Assembly (NCBI RefSeq): GCF_001646785.1
Contig: NZ_LRRH01000070.1
Coordinates: 1 to 32,659 of the forward strand
DNA length: 32,659 nt
From: Rhodococcus phenolicus
GTDB lineage: Bacteria; Actinomycetota; Actinomycetes; Mycobacteriales; Mycobacteriaceae
Direction of reading: 5' to 3'
The position numbers and the translations under genes are program-made. Shown here one piece after another: positions 14,837-23,805 of this stretch (position 1 is the stretch's first letter; the number at the start of each line of letters is the position of its first letter). Under the pieces are notes generated by a model that worked only from the letters and a program-made list of their open reading frames with translations, did not search any database and had not been told where the DNA came from.

Positions 14837-17800
14837 GTGGCGACGCGGATGTTCGCGGACGAGGAGTTGGAACGACTGCGGGGATTCCCGGAGATCAGCC
14901 GCGAGGAGCTGTTCCGGTACTTCACGCTGACGCCTGCGGATCTGGCGTTCGTGGATCCGGGCCGGGGCCGGGGCCCAGCCGAGCGGCTGGGCTTGGCGAT
15001 CGCGTTGTGTACGCTGCCGTGGCTGGGATTCGTGCCGGATCGGCTGGTCACGGCTCCGCCGGTGGCGGTGGCTCGTGTCGCCGAGCAGTTGCGGTTGGAT
15101 CCGGTGGTGATCGGTGCCTACGGCAGGCGAGCCAAGACCCGCACCGAGCATGTGCGCCTGGCCGCGCGGTACCTGGGATGGCGTGCGGTCGGTGCGCTCG
15201 AGTTCAAGGAGCTCGATGAGTTCCTGCTCGCGCGGGCGATGGAGCACGATTCCCCGACTCTGCTGTTCCGGCTGGCGTGTGAGTATCTGATCTCGGCGAA
15301 GGTGATCCGGCCAGGCCCGGTCACCGTGGTCGAGCGGGTCGCCCACGCCCGCCACCAGGCCCAGACCGAAACCTATGACCGGCTCGCTCACGAGTTCACT
15401 GCGGCGCGGTGCGCGGAGTTGGACGGCTTGCTTGTCACCGACGCTTCGCTGGGGATCTCGCGGTTGCGGTGGCTGTCGACCGGGCCGGTGGAGGCCTCGG
15501 CGGCCGCGGTCCGCGCCGAGGTCGACAAGCTGGGTTTCCTGCGCGGGTTGGGCGCTGATCGGCTGGATATGTCGGTGCTGCCCGCCGAGCGGCGCCGGTT
15601 TTTGGCCACGATGGGCCGGCGCCTGAGTCCGCAAGCGCTGCAACGTCGGGATCCGCAACGCCGGTATCCGATCCTGCTCACGGTGCTGGCCCAGTCCGGC
15701 ACCGATGTCCTCGATGAGGTCGTGGCGTTGTTCGATCAGGCGATCTCGGTGAAATTCGGTGCTGCCGAACGGAAGATGCAGCAGCGGCTGGCCGAACGAG
15801 GGAAGACTGGAGAGGACCGTCAGGCGCTGCTGGACGATCTGTTGGAAATCGTCACCGACCCCGGCGTTCCGGATGAGGAGATCGGTGCGCTGATCCGCGG
15901 CGAGAAGATCGGGTGGGAGCGCCTGCGCGCGGCGATCGCCCAGGCCAAGCCCAGGTTGCCGCGTGATCACGGGCATCTGGCGGCGTTGGATTCCTCCTAC
16001 AACTACCTGCGTCAGTTCACCCCCGCGGTGCTCGAAGCGGTGCGCTTCTGCGGCGGTACCGCCGCGACCGAGTTGCTGATCGCGGTGAACATGCTGCGCG
16101 AGTTGAACGCGACCGGGCGGCGCAAGGTCTTCGATGACGCCCCGACCGGGTTCGTGCCGATGAAGTGGCGCGGCTACCTCGACGAGGCCCGCAAATCCGG
16201 CAGCGCGACCGCGTATCGGCACTACTGGGAGTTGTGTGTGCTGCTCGGATTGCGTGACGGGTTGCGCAGCGGGGATGTGTTCGTGCCGGGCTCGCGCCGT
16301 TACGCCGACCCGGCCGCCTACCTGCTCACCACCGGGCAGTGGGAACCGCAACGCGTTGAGTTCTGCGGCCTGGTCGGGCGATCCGCCGATCCTGGCGTCG
16401 CGCTGGCCACCGTGGTCGCCGAACTGCACGACGCTCTCGGTGAGCTGGAGGAGGTGCTGGCCGGCGGGGACGGCCCGGTCCGGCTGGACGAGGGCGGGGA
16501 TCTGGTGATCTCGCCGCTGAGCGCGGAAGATGTTCCCGCCGAGGCGATCACGCTCAAGGCCGAGCTGACCGAAATGCTGCCGTTCGCGCCGATCGTGTCG
16601 CTGCTGATCGAGCTGGACAAACGCACCGGCTACCTGGACTGCTTCACCCACGCCGGCGGTCAGGCCACCCGGACGCCGGAGCTCAAACGCAACCTGATCG
16701 CGGTACTGCTGGCGCACTCGACGAACCTGGGGTTGACCCGGATGGCCGAGGCGTGCGGAATCACCTACGACATCCTGGCCTGGACCGACGAGTGGTATGT
16801 GCGCGAGGAGACCCTGCGCGCGGCCAACCTGGTACTGGTCGGCTACCACCAGCGGCTGCCGCTGACCGCGGTGTTCGGCGCCGGAACACTGTCGTCGAGC
16901 GACGGGCAGCGTTTCCCGACGCGCGGTAAGTCGACCACGGCGCGGCCGTTGAGCCGCTATTTCGCCAGCGAGGGCCTGTCGACCTACACCCATGTCAGCG
17001 ACACCCACGCCACCTACGGCACCAAGGTCATCGTGGCGACCAAACGCGAAGCCCACTACGTGCTCGATGAGATCCTGGGCAACGCCACCGATCTGCCGAT
17101 CACCGAGCACGCCACCGACACCCACGGGGTCACCCTGGTCAACTTCGGGTTGTTCGACCTGCTCGGGATGCAGCTCTCGCCACGGATCCGGGATCTGGGG
17201 CGGATCACCCTGTACCGGCCGGGCCCGCGCGCCGAGGCCGAGGCCCGGTTCCCGCACGCGGGCCCGCTGATGACCCGCAAGGCCAACCTGGGTTTGATCG
17301 CCGAGCACTGGGACGATCTGCTGCGGTTGGCCGGATCGCTGAAGTTCGGGCACGCCACCGCGTCGCTGTTGGTCGGCAAGCTGTCGGCGTCGGGGCGGCA
17401 GAACACCCTGGCCGCGGCGCTCAAGGAGTACGGGGCGCTGCGGCGCACCATTTACGCCGCGAGATACCTCTCCGATCCGGACTACCGGCGCAAGATCTCG
17501 CGGCAGCTCAACAAGGGCGAGTCGCTGCACGCGCTGCGCCGCGACCTGCTCTATGCCCATGAGGGGATGATCCGGGCGCGCCACCTCGAGGACCAGACCG
17601 AGCAGGCCTGGTGCCTGACCTTGACGACCAACGCTGTGATCGCCTGGACCACAGAGTATTACGGGTTCGCTGTCGAGCAGATGCGCCGGACCGGGCAGCG
17701 TATCGATGACGAGGTCCTGGCCCACATCAGCCCGGCCCACAGTGCCAACATCAACTTCTTCGGCGCGATCGAGGTCGACATCGACGCCGAGCTGGCCCAG

Positions 17801-17851
17801 CTGGGCCCGACCGGGTACCGGCCGCTGCGGGTGCGCGACACCTTGTTCTGA
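14837..17851 (+). CDS. tnpA: Tn3-family transposase TnpA
   Basis: About 1004 aa, the usual length for this family. The GTG at 14837 is preferred because GGAGG stands about 9 bases upstream; GTG at 14816 would add seven residues. The N-terminal DNA-binding part begins RMFADEELERLRGFPEIS. The C-terminal DDE nuclease shows SSSDGQRF, THVSDTHATYGTKVI and the Glu-bearing NTLAAALKEYGALRRT. The Tn3 C-terminus GLTRMAEACG ... NINFFGAIEVDIDAEL is intact, so it is probably active. Confidence 0.95.
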   Translation: MATRMFADEELERLRGFPEISREELFRYFTLTPADLAFVDPGRGRGPAERLGLAIALCTLPWLGFVPDRLVTAPPVAVARVAEQLRLDPVVIGAYGRRAKTRTEHVRLAARYLGWRAVGALEFKELDEFLLARAMEHDSPTLLFRLACEYLISAKVIRPGPVTVVERVAHARHQAQTETYDRLAHEFTAARCAELDGLLVTDASLGISRLRWLSTGPVEASAAAVRAEVDKLGFLRGLGADRLDMSVLPAERRRFLATMGRRLSPQALQRRDPQRRYPILLTVLAQSGTDVLDEVVALFDQAISVKFGAAERKMQQRLAERGKTGEDRQALLDDLLEIVTDPGVPDEEIGALIRGEKIGWERLRAAIAQAKPRLPRDHGHLAALDSSYNYLRQFTPAVLEAVRFCGGTAATELLIAVNMLRELNATGRRKVFDDAPTGFVPMKWRGYLDEARKSGSATAYRHYWELCVLLGLRDGLRSGDVFVPGSRRYADPAAYLLTTGQWEPQRVEFCGLVGRSADPGVALATVVAELHDALGELEEVLAGGDGPVRLDEGGDLVISPLSAEDVPAEAITLKAELTEMLPFAPIVSLLIELDKRTGYLDCFTHAGGQATRTPELKRNLIAVLLAHSTNLGLTRMAEACGITYDILAWTDEWYVREETLRAANLVLVGYHQRLPLTAVFGAGTLSSSDGQRFPTRGKSTTARPLSRYFASEGLSTYTHVSDTHATYGTKVIVATKREAHYVLDEILGNATDLPITEHATDTHGVTLVNFGLFDLLGMQLSPRIRDLGRITLYRPGPRAEAEARFPHAGPLMTRKANLGLIAEHWDDLLRLAGSLKFGHATASLLVGKLSASGRQNTLAAALKEYGALRRTIYAARYLSDPDYRRKISRQLNKGESLHALRRDLLYAHEGMIRARHLEDQTEQAWCLTLTTNAVIAWTTEYYGFAVEQMRRTGQRIDDEVLAHISPAHSANINFFGAIEVDIDAELAQLGPTGYRPLRVRDTLF

Positions 17852-17874
17852 CCGCGCGGAACCGGGGCCCGTGG

Positions 17875-18543
17875 TTACGGCGTGGCGATGTCGATAGCGG
17901 TGTCTGCTGGCGTGGGTGTTCGGTGGGCGGTGAGGAAGTTGTCGACGAGCCGGGTGCAGTCGTCGTGGTCGATGCTGCGTAATCCGGTGAGACGGGCGAA
18001 CACGATCGGGCCGAGGAGTTCGATGATGGCGAAGGTGGTGTCGAGCTCGCCGAGCATCGCGCGGGCCTCGGGACTGGTGAGGATCTGGTCGAACGGGTGG
18101 CGGTACTGCTCGATGACGCGCGCGCGCAGCGAGGTGACCGCGGCCGGGTCGGGGTGGTCCTCGCCGATGGAACCCATCGCCAGCCAGGCCAGGGTGGTCA
18201 TCTGCACCGGAGCCTGTTCGATGAGGTCGGCCTGGCTGGCGAGCAGCGCCAGGAGCCGCTCACGCACGGGCCCGGTGCCGGTCGGTGTGTCGACCTGGGG
18301 AAGTAGTCGTTCGAAAGTCGCCGCGAGCAGCTGGGTGGTGCTGCCGAAGTGCCGGTAGAGGGTGGCGCGGGCGACCTTCGACACGCGGGTGACCGCCTCG
18401 ACGGTGACCGCCTCGACACCGCCGGTGGACAGCAGATGGGTGGCCGCGTCGAGCAACCGGTTGCGTGAGCGCGCCAGTCGCGGATCGGCCTGCTCGTCGT
18501 CCGCGGCGAGCGGGTCGGTCGCCGCCGGGCCTGGGTCGGTCAT
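17875..18543 (-). CDS. TetR-family repressor of the transposon efflux gene
   Basis: 222 aa. The ATG at 18543 is preceded by GGAGGAAGG. The HTH is at about 30-75 (AATHLLSTGGVEAVTVEAVT and RVSKVARATLYRHFGS). The C-terminal ligand domain follows the general TetR layout. It is divergent from the MFS gene across about 130 bp that hold an inverted repeat (18621-18636), the standard design of LfrR/LfrA- and QacR-type pairs. Confidence 0.92.
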   Translation of the reverse strand: MTDPGPAATDPLAADDEQADPRLARSRNRLLDAATHLLSTGGVEAVTVEAVTRVSKVARATLYRHFGSTTQLLAATFERLLPQVDTPTGTGPVRERLLALLASQADLIEQAPVQMTTLAWLAMGSIGEDHPDPAAVTSLRARVIEQYRHPFDQILTSPEARAMLGELDTTFAIIELLGPIVFARLTGLRSIDHDDCTRLVDNFLTAHRTPTPADTAIDIATP

Positions 18544-18620
18544 GGACGCGCCTTCCTCCGAATTCGTGTCGTTGAACTCTTGATATGGGTGAACTCTATC
18601 CCACCCCCCAACCACTATGA

Positions 18621-18636
18621 TACGAATGGTCTCGTA
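18621..18636. promoter_or_regulatory. Inverted repeat, candidate TetR operator
   Basis: TACGA-N6-TCGTA, with weaker outer symmetry (TAT...ATA at 18616-18642), lies in the tetR/MFS intergenic region, 37 bp before the MFS start. Operator role is inferred from position and symmetry. Confidence 0.5.
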
Positions 18637-18672
18637 CAGATACCGTTGGTCTTCAAAGTCGGGGAGGTGCCG

Positions 18673-20244
18673 GTGGCCACACCCGGAACGGACACTGTCG
18701 AGATCGCCCGCTGGACCAGGGCCCAGTGGTGGATGCTGGCGGTGTCGTGCCTGGCGGTGGCGCTGGTGGTCGCGGCGATGGCGGCGTTGTATTCGGCGTT
18801 GCCGCAGATCGCGCTTGCGACCGGGGCCACCCAAGCCCAGCTGACCTGGATCGTCGACGGCTACACGCTGGTGCTGGCGTGTCTGGTGCTGCCCGCCGGC
18901 GCCGTCGGTGACCGTTACGGGCGCCGCGTGGTGCTGGTGGTGGGGTTGGTGGTGTTCGCCGCCGCCTCGGCGCTGCCGCTGCTGCTGTCCGACCCGGCCT
19001 GGTTGATCGCGACGCGCGCGCTGGCCGGGGCAGGCGCCGCGCTGGTGATGCCCTCGACGCTGTCGATCCTCACTGCAGGGTTCGCCCCCGCTCATCGCGG
19101 CCGGGCGGTGGGGATATGGGCCGGGGTCGCCGGATCCGGGGCGATACTGGGGATTCTCGGTGCCGGGGTGCTGCTCGAACGATGGTCGTGGCTATCGGTG
19201 TTCGTAGGGTTGACCGTGGCCGGGGCGGTGCTGGCGGGGTTGGCGTGCACCATCGCCGAGTCCCGCCAGCGCGAGCATCCGCAGGTGGACTGGGTGGGCG
19301 CGGTGGCGGTGGCGGTCGCTGTCGCGGCGATCGTGTTCGCCGTGATCGAGTTCCCCGCGCGCGGCTGGGCCGACCCGCTCGTCGCCGCCGCCGCCGGGGT
19401 CGGCGTGGCCGCGACGGCGGCCTTCGTGGTCGTCGAGCTGCGCTCGGCGGCGCCGCTGCTGGATGTGCGGTTGTTCGCCCGCCGTGGTTTCGGTGCCGGG
19501 TCGCTGTCGGTGACCATCCAGTTCCTGGTCACCTTCGGGGTATTCCTGCTGCTTGTGCAGTACCTGCAGCTGGTCTTCGGTTACGGGCCGCTGGCCTCGG
19601 CGCTGGCGTTGGCGCCGATGGTGGTGCCGCTGGTCGTGATCTCGGTGATCGCGCCGTGGCTGTCGAGCCTGGTCGGGTTACGGGTGATGACCGTGGCCGG
19701 CCTGCTCACCATCGCCGCCGGGCTGGTGCTGGTGAGCCGGCTGACACTCGCCGCGCACTACCTCGACCTGCTGTGGCCGCTGCTGATCATGAGCGCGGGC
19801 CTGGGATTGTGCACCGCGCCGGCGACCTATGCCATCGTCGCCGACACCCCCGAGGCCAAACACGGGGTCGCCGCCGCGGTCAACGACGCCGCCCGCGAGA
19901 TCGGCGCCGCGATCGGGATCGCCGTGGCCGGCAGCGTGCTGGCCGCCGGCTACACCCACCGCATCCAGCCCGCCCTGCCCCAGTTGCCCGAGCCCGCCCG
20001 CGGCCCGGTCGCCGATTCCCTGGCCGCGGCGCTGCAGGTCGCCGACCAGGCCGGACCGGTGGCCGCACCGCTGGCCGAGTTCGCCAAGGCCGCGTTCGTG
20101 CACGGCAGCGGCCAGGCCGCGCTCGCCCTGGCCGCCCTCACCACCGTCGGGGCGATCGTGCTGGCAGTACTGGCCCCCGGCCGCGCACCACGCCGCCGAT
20201 ACATCTCGACCATTTCCCCCGCAAAACACGCTCCCTTCTCGTGA
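18673..20244 (+). CDS. MFS multidrug efflux pump, DHA2 (14-TM) type
   Basis: 523 aa. The GTG at 18673 is chosen because GGGAGG ends 5 bases before it. The family motifs TWIVDGYTLVLACLVLPAGA, GDRYGRR (motif A) and RALAGAGAALVMPSTLSIL are visible, with about 14 membrane segments. It resembles LfrA/EmrB/QacA pumps for cationic and lipophilic drugs, antiseptics and dyes. Substrates cannot be read from the sequence. Divergent tetR supports drug-induced expression. Followed at 12 bp by the Usp gene. Confidence 0.93.
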   Translation: MATPGTDTVEIARWTRAQWWMLAVSCLAVALVVAAMAALYSALPQIALATGATQAQLTWIVDGYTLVLACLVLPAGAVGDRYGRRVVLVVGLVVFAAASALPLLLSDPAWLIATRALAGAGAALVMPSTLSILTAGFAPAHRGRAVGIWAGVAGSGAILGILGAGVLLERWSWLSVFVGLTVAGAVLAGLACTIAESRQREHPQVDWVGAVAVAVAVAAIVFAVIEFPARGWADPLVAAAAGVGVAATAAFVVVELRSAAPLLDVRLFARRGFGAGSLSVTIQFLVTFGVFLLLVQYLQLVFGYGPLASALALAPMVVPLVVISVIAPWLSSLVGLRVMTVAGLLTIAAGLVLVSRLTLAAHYLDLLWPLLIMSAGLGLCTAPATYAIVADTPEAKHGVAAAVNDAAREIGAAIGIAVAGSVLAAGYTHRIQPALPQLPEPARGPVADSLAAALQVADQAGPVAAPLAEFAKAAFVHGSGQAALALAALTTVGAIVLAVLAPGRAPRRRYISTISPAKHAPFS

Positions 20245-20256
20245 AAGACGCCCGTC

Positions 20257-20706
20257 ATGACGGCCTATCGCACGATCATCGTCGACACCGACGGATCCGA
20301 CCGCTCCTACCGTGTGGTCGACCACGCCGCCGAACTCGCCCACGCCACCCACGCCCGGCTCCTGATCATCTGCGCCCGCCACCACATCGACGCACGTGAG
20401 CTCGGGGCGGACCTCGACCGGCTCGGACCCGACGCCTACCAGCTACGCGGCACCACTCCCACCGAGGCCATCCTGCGGACCGCCCACCAGCACGCCCTCG
20501 CCCACGGCGCCACCGACATCGAAACCCACATCCTGTCCGAACCCGCCCCGCACGCGCTGCTGCACCTGGCCGCCGCCACCGGCGCCGACCTCATTGTCAC
20601 CGCCGATCCCCACCGGCCACCGCTGCTGGCCCGGCTGCTGACTACCCCACCGATCGAGCTCGCCCGCAAAGCCCACTGCGACATCCTCTTCACCACCGCA
20701 CGGTAG
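20257..20706 (+). CDS. Usp-domain protein without ATP motif
   Basis: 149 aa. It starts MTAYRTIIVDTDGSDRSYRV, typical for a universal stress protein, but the C-terminal region (TADPHRPPLLARLLTTPPIE) lacks G-2X-G-9X-G, so it should not bind ATP in the usual way. Downstream of the efflux gene and likely co-transcribed with it and the next gene. Codon use is extremely C-ended. Confidence 0.85.
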   Translation: MTAYRTIIVDTDGSDRSYRVVDHAAELAHATHARLLIICARHHIDARELGADLDRLGPDAYQLRGTTPTEAILRTAHQHALAHGATDIETHILSEPAPHALLHLAAATGADLIVTADPHRPPLLARLLTTPPIELARKAHCDILFTTAR

Positions 20707-20728
20707 ACACACCCCACAGAAAGCGCCC

Positions 20729-21265
20729 ATGACCGAGAACACACCCAGCACCCATACACCCGAGCTCCGACAGGTCCCGGACTGGATTCCCGCCTTCCCT
20801 GTGCTCGCACCCGACTCCGCCGACCTGCCACCCCACCACGACCACTGCCTCGGCTGCGGACCGGCCAACCCCCACGGCCACCAGCTACGCGCCCGCCGCG
20901 ACGCACACGGCGTCCACGCCCACCACCGCTTCGACTCTCGCCACGTCGGCGCCCCCGCGATCGCCCACGGCGGCGCGGTCGCCACCGTCCTCGACGAACT
21001 GTTCGGACTCTTGCTCTACACCGTCGGGGAACCCGCGGTCACCCGCCACCTTGCCATCGACTACCTCGCCCCGATCCTGCTCGACACCCCTTACACCCTC
21101 CGCGCCCACATCCACGCCCGCGACGGCCGCAAACTCCACCTGCAAGCCACCATCGAAAACGACCACGCCCACGTGATCACCACCGCCACCGCCCTGTTCC
21201 TCACCGTCGACGTCAACCACTTCCTCACCCACAACACACCCCCACACACCGATAACACCCCCTGA
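20729..21265 (+). CDS. PaaI-like hotdog thioesterase
   Basis: 178 aa. HDHCLGCGPANPHGHQL followed by AIAHGGAVATVLDELFGLL is the hotdog-fold pattern of the acyl-CoA thioesterase group with an N-terminal CxGCG motif; the Asp/Glu near DE is the likely catalytic acid. A natural substrate cannot be given. Third cargo gene of the transposon. Confidence 0.87.
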   Translation: MTENTPSTHTPELRQVPDWIPAFPVLAPDSADLPPHHDHCLGCGPANPHGHQLRARRDAHGVHAHHRFDSRHVGAPAIAHGGAVATVLDELFGLLLYTVGEPAVTRHLAIDYLAPILLDTPYTLRAHIHARDGRKLHLQATIENDHAHVITTATALFLTVDVNHFLTHNTPPHTDNTP

Positions 21266-21267
21266 CC

Positions 21268-21385
21268 TGTTCCGTAACCGGATCGGCCACCGGAACACCA
21301 CTCAGAGCCAACGTCGGCCCAGCTCACCGGTGTTCCGTAGAGGTGTTCCGCTGACTGTGCCGGTCAACCCCCGCTATCTGGAACA
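21268..21385. promoter_or_regulatory. Candidate res site of the Tn3 transposon
   Basis: Five copies of TGTTCC or its complement occur in 118 bp: TGTTCCG at 21268, 21331 and 21344, GGAACA at 21292 and 21380. The first pair makes a 30-bp inverted site (21268-21297). Position directly upstream of tnpR and the clustered subsites are typical of a resolvase recombination site. Confidence 0.7.
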
Positions 21386-21393
21386 CTTTCGGC

Positions 21394-22011
21394 ATGGGTG
21401 AGCCGTTCCGCGTCGGATACTGCCGCTGCTCCACCGACGAACAAGACGTCGAGATCCAAACCGAGCAGCTATTGGCGCTCGGAGTGCCGCGTGAGCGGAT
21501 CTTCATCGACAAAGGGTTCTCCGGGACCACCCGCAAGAACCGGGCCGGGCTCGACAACGCACTCGCCGCCGTCACCTCCGCCGCGGCGGCCATCGACGGG
21601 CGACAGGTAGTGCTGACCACGCCGAAGTTCGACCGATTCGCACGCAACATGGCCGAAGCAGGCCAGACCCTGACCGAACTGCGCGAGCGCGAGGTGCTGT
21701 TCGGACTCGGGAGCTCGATCTACGACTGGAACGACCCGTTCGGCAAGCTCTTCCTGCAAACCTTGGCCATGGTCGCCGAATTCGAGGCCAACCTCAACCA
21801 CCTACGCACCCGCGAGGGCATGGCCAAGGCCCGCGCGAAAGGCAGGCTCAAGGGCAAGCAGCCGAAACTTCCTCTCACGGCACGGAAAACAATCCACCGC
21901 CGCTACCACGACCCCGCCGACGACGCGAGCCTGGCGGACCTGGCCGAGGAATACAGCGTCGGCCGCTCCACCATCCACCGCATCGTCAGCAGTGCTGCAC
22001 CACGAGCCTGA
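21394..22011 (+). CDS. tnpR: Serine resolvase TnpR
   Basis: 205 aa. Catalytic Ser13 lies in YCRCSTDEQD; the core LTTPKFDRFARNMAEA and GKLFLQTLAMVAEFEANL follow, and the C-terminal HTH reads SLADLAEEYSVGRSTIHRIV. Resolves transposition cointegrates at the res site just upstream. Its last 45 codons lie inside the 381-bp tandem duplication; the gene itself is complete. Confidence 0.94.
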   Translation: MGEPFRVGYCRCSTDEQDVEIQTEQLLALGVPRERIFIDKGFSGTTRKNRAGLDNALAAVTSAAAAIDGRQVVLTTPKFDRFARNMAEAGQTLTELREREVLFGLGSSIYDWNDPFGKLFLQTLAMVAEFEANLNHLRTREGMAKARAKGRLKGKQPKLPLTARKTIHRRYHDPADDASLADLAEEYSVGRSTIHRIVSSAAPRA

Positions 22012-22256
22012 GAATTCACCAGCCTGTCGTCAGGATCCCGCTACTTTGCACTTCCTGACAACCTTGGGTTGCGGGCCCTTACGTCCCACACGAGTTCTGG
22101 CCCGAATCGGATCGTCGGCGAGCTGGGCGGATACGCCGCGCCCGCCAGGAGCCGGTGGCGAGACAGACGATCGTTTCGACCCAACAGGCCGAGCGGATCA
22201 CCGACCGGGCACTACGCCATATCCGCCCGATTTTCGGCAAATGCTACGGCTACCCC
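21876..22256 (+). repeat. 381-bp tandem duplication, copy 1
   Basis: From CACGGCACGG within tnpR to GGCTACCCC, the last base of an inner terminal repeat (22213-22256). I see no difference from copy 2. After the tnpR stop it holds about 200 bp without a gene, with a GTCAGGA/TCCTGAC stem (22029-22059). Confidence 0.93.
22213..22256 (-). repeat. Inner copy of the Tn3 right inverted repeat
   Basis: Identical to the outer right repeat at 22594-22637 but followed by CACGG instead of the CCCTT target duplication. It could in principle act as an alternative end, giving a 7567-bp transposon. Confidence 0.88.
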
Positions 22257-22637
22257 CACGGCACGGAAAACAATCCACCGCCGCTACCACGACCCCGCCG
22301 ACGACGCGAGCCTGGCGGACCTGGCCGAGGAATACAGCGTCGGCCGCTCCACCATCCACCGCATCGTCAGCAGTGCTGCACCACGAGCCTGAGAATTCAC
22401 CAGCCTGTCGTCAGGATCCCGCTACTTTGCACTTCCTGACAACCTTGGGTTGCGGGCCCTTACGTCCCACACGAGTTCTGGCCCGAATCGGATCGTCGGC
22501 GAGCTGGGCGGATACGCCGCGCCCGCCAGGAGCCGGTGGCGAGACAGACGATCGTTTCGACCCAACAGGCCGAGCGGATCACCGACCGGGCACTACGCCA
22601 TATCCGCCCGATTTTCGGCAAATGCTACGGCTACCCC
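22257..22637 (+). repeat. 381-bp tandem duplication, copy 2
   Basis: Second copy, ending exactly at the outer transposon terminus. It begins with a fragment of the tnpR 3' end (about 45 codons including the HTH) with no start of its own. Confidence 0.93.
22594..22637 (-). repeat. Tn3-family right inverted repeat (outer)
   Basis: Complement starts GGGGTAGCCGTAGCAT. The target duplication CCCTT follows at 22638, so this end was used in the insertion. Confidence 0.92.
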
Positions 22638-22642
22638 CCCTT
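22638..22642. repeat. Tn3-element target duplication, right copy (CCCTT)
   Basis: Matches 14685-14689. The run of seven C here is four from the transposon end and three from the duplication. Confidence 0.9.
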
Positions 22643-23425
22643 CCAGGGCTTGCGCGGCTTGATCAGTTCGGTCTTGTACAACCCGTTGACGGTCTCGGCG
22701 AGCGCGTTGTCGTACGAATCGCCGGTGCTCCCGATCGATCCCACGATCCCCGCCTCGGAGAGGGCATCGCCGAACCGGATCGACGTGTACTGGCTACCGC
22801 GATCGTTGTGATGAACGAGATCAGTGAAATCTGCTGTACCGTAACGGGTTCGTGTCCACACTGCCTGCTCGAACGCGTGCAGCACGAAGTCGGTCGTCAT
22901 CGACGACGACACCGACCAGCCCAGGATCCTGCGCGCGTACGCGTCGATCACGAACGCCACGTATACCCACCCCGACCAGGTGCTGACATACGTGAAATCG
23001 GCAACCCACAGCCGATCCGGAGCCCCCGGGGTGAACCGGCGGCCGACCAGATCCTCGCGGTCGTGCCCACCCTCTCGTGCGATCGTGGTCCGTTTCACCG
23101 TCCCGCGCACCGCCCCGGCCAGCCCTTCGTCACGCATCAGGCGTTCGACGGTGCACCGGGCCACCGCGATACCCTCACGATTGAGTTGCAGCCACACCTT
23201 CCGGGCCCCGTACACGCCGTAGTTCGCTGCATGAACTCGACGGATTTCGTTGATCAACAAAGCATCCCGATACTCCTGCGCGGTCGCCGGGCGGTTGCAC
23301 TGCTCGTAATATGTCGATGGGGCGATCCGGCATCCGTGCGCGGTCAGCACGGTGCAGATCGACTCGACACCCCACCGCAGACCACCGGGTTCACGCCGGT
23401 CGGCGTGAACCCGGATGAAGTCCAC
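22643..23425 (-). pseudogene. IS3-family transposase OrfB, 5' fragment
   Basis: About 260 residues of the integrase-type transposase: helix-turn-helix and linker (APSTYYEQCNRPATAQEYRD, YGVYGARKVWLQLNREGI), then the DDE core with LWVADFTYV, HHNDRGSQY and DNALAETVNGLYKTELI. The frame stays open into the transposon end, but the genuine tail is at 14531-14689. OrfB lies in the -1 frame relative to orfA, as expected for programmed frameshifting in this family. Confidence 0.92.
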
Positions 23426-23427
23426 GA

Positions 23428-23751
23428 TCAGCCGTGTGGCCGGTCGAGTTCGGCCGCGAAGAAAACCGACGCCGCCTTCAAGATCGCGTTCGCCCGCTTC
23501 AGCTCGGCGTTCTCACGCCGTAGCCGCCGCAACTCCTCGGACTCGGTCGTCGTGACACCGTCCCGGGACCCGTCGTCGACCTGTGCTTGCCGCACCCATT
23601 TCCGCAGCGTCTCCGCCGTGGTGACCCCGAGCAGAGGAGCGATCCGTCGCATCGCTGCCCACTCCGACTCATCCTTCGGACGTTCCGCGACCATCCGCAC
23701 CGCCCGAACCTTCAGCTCCGACGGATACCGCTTCGTGGTGTTCCCTGGCAT
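23428..23751 (-). CDS. IS3-family OrfA
   Basis: 107 aa. It starts MPGNTTKRYPSELKVRAVRM, with the HTH at about 20-60 (LLGVTTAETLRKWVRQAQ) and a Leu-rich coiled coil (EELRRLRRENAELKRANAIL) ending KAASVFFAAELDRPHG. It is complete and would normally be fused to OrfB by a -1 shift near its end. Confidence 0.9.
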   Translation of the reverse strand: MPGNTTKRYPSELKVRAVRMVAERPKDESEWAAMRRIAPLLGVTTAETLRKWVRQAQVDDGSRDGVTTTESEELRRLRRENAELKRANAILKAASVFFAAELDRPHG

Positions 23752-23802
23752 GACTCCAACCTTCCCAACAATCGGAGTCTCCGGACTCACCGGGGCGGTT
23801 CA

Positions 23803-23805
23803 CAT
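23803..23805. repeat. IS3-element target duplication, right copy (CAT)
   Basis: Matches 14498-14500 and directly follows the element end GGTTCA at 23802. Confidence 0.85.

Larger units (their letters stand above)
14690..22637 (+). mobile_element. Tn3-family transposon with tetR/efflux cargo (7.95 kb)
   Basis: Terminal inverted repeats of 44 bp start GGGGTAGCCGTAGCAT (14690-14733 and 22594-22637) with four differences, flanked by CCCTT. Contents: tnpA, tetR (minus), MFS pump, Usp-like protein, hotdog protein, res site, tnpR. The right end is tandemly duplicated (381 bp), so a second inner terminus exists at 22256. Insertion split orfB of the IS3 element. Confidence 0.93.
14501..23802 (-). mobile_element. 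IS3-family element interrupted by a Tn3-family transposon
   Basis: The ends are 27-bp inverted repeats (14501-14527 and 23776-23802) beginning TGAACCGCCCCGG, with three differences. The element carries orfA (23428-23751) and orfB (23425 down to 14531) on the minus strand. Without the inner transposon and one copy of its target duplication the element is 1349 bp, a normal IS3 size. It is flanked by CAT on both sides and sits in the multicopper oxidase gene. Confidence 0.9.

Noticed and set aside
14531-17740. Long minus-strand open frame of more than 1000 codons opposite tnpA
   Set aside because: Only its last about 53 codons (14531-14689) are real, the IS3 OrfB tail. The rest is antisense to the transposase.
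21876-22637. Repeated sequence considered as a CRISPR-like array
   Set aside because: Only two long adjacent copies of 381 bp, with no spacers and no cas genes; it is a tandem duplication of a transposon end.
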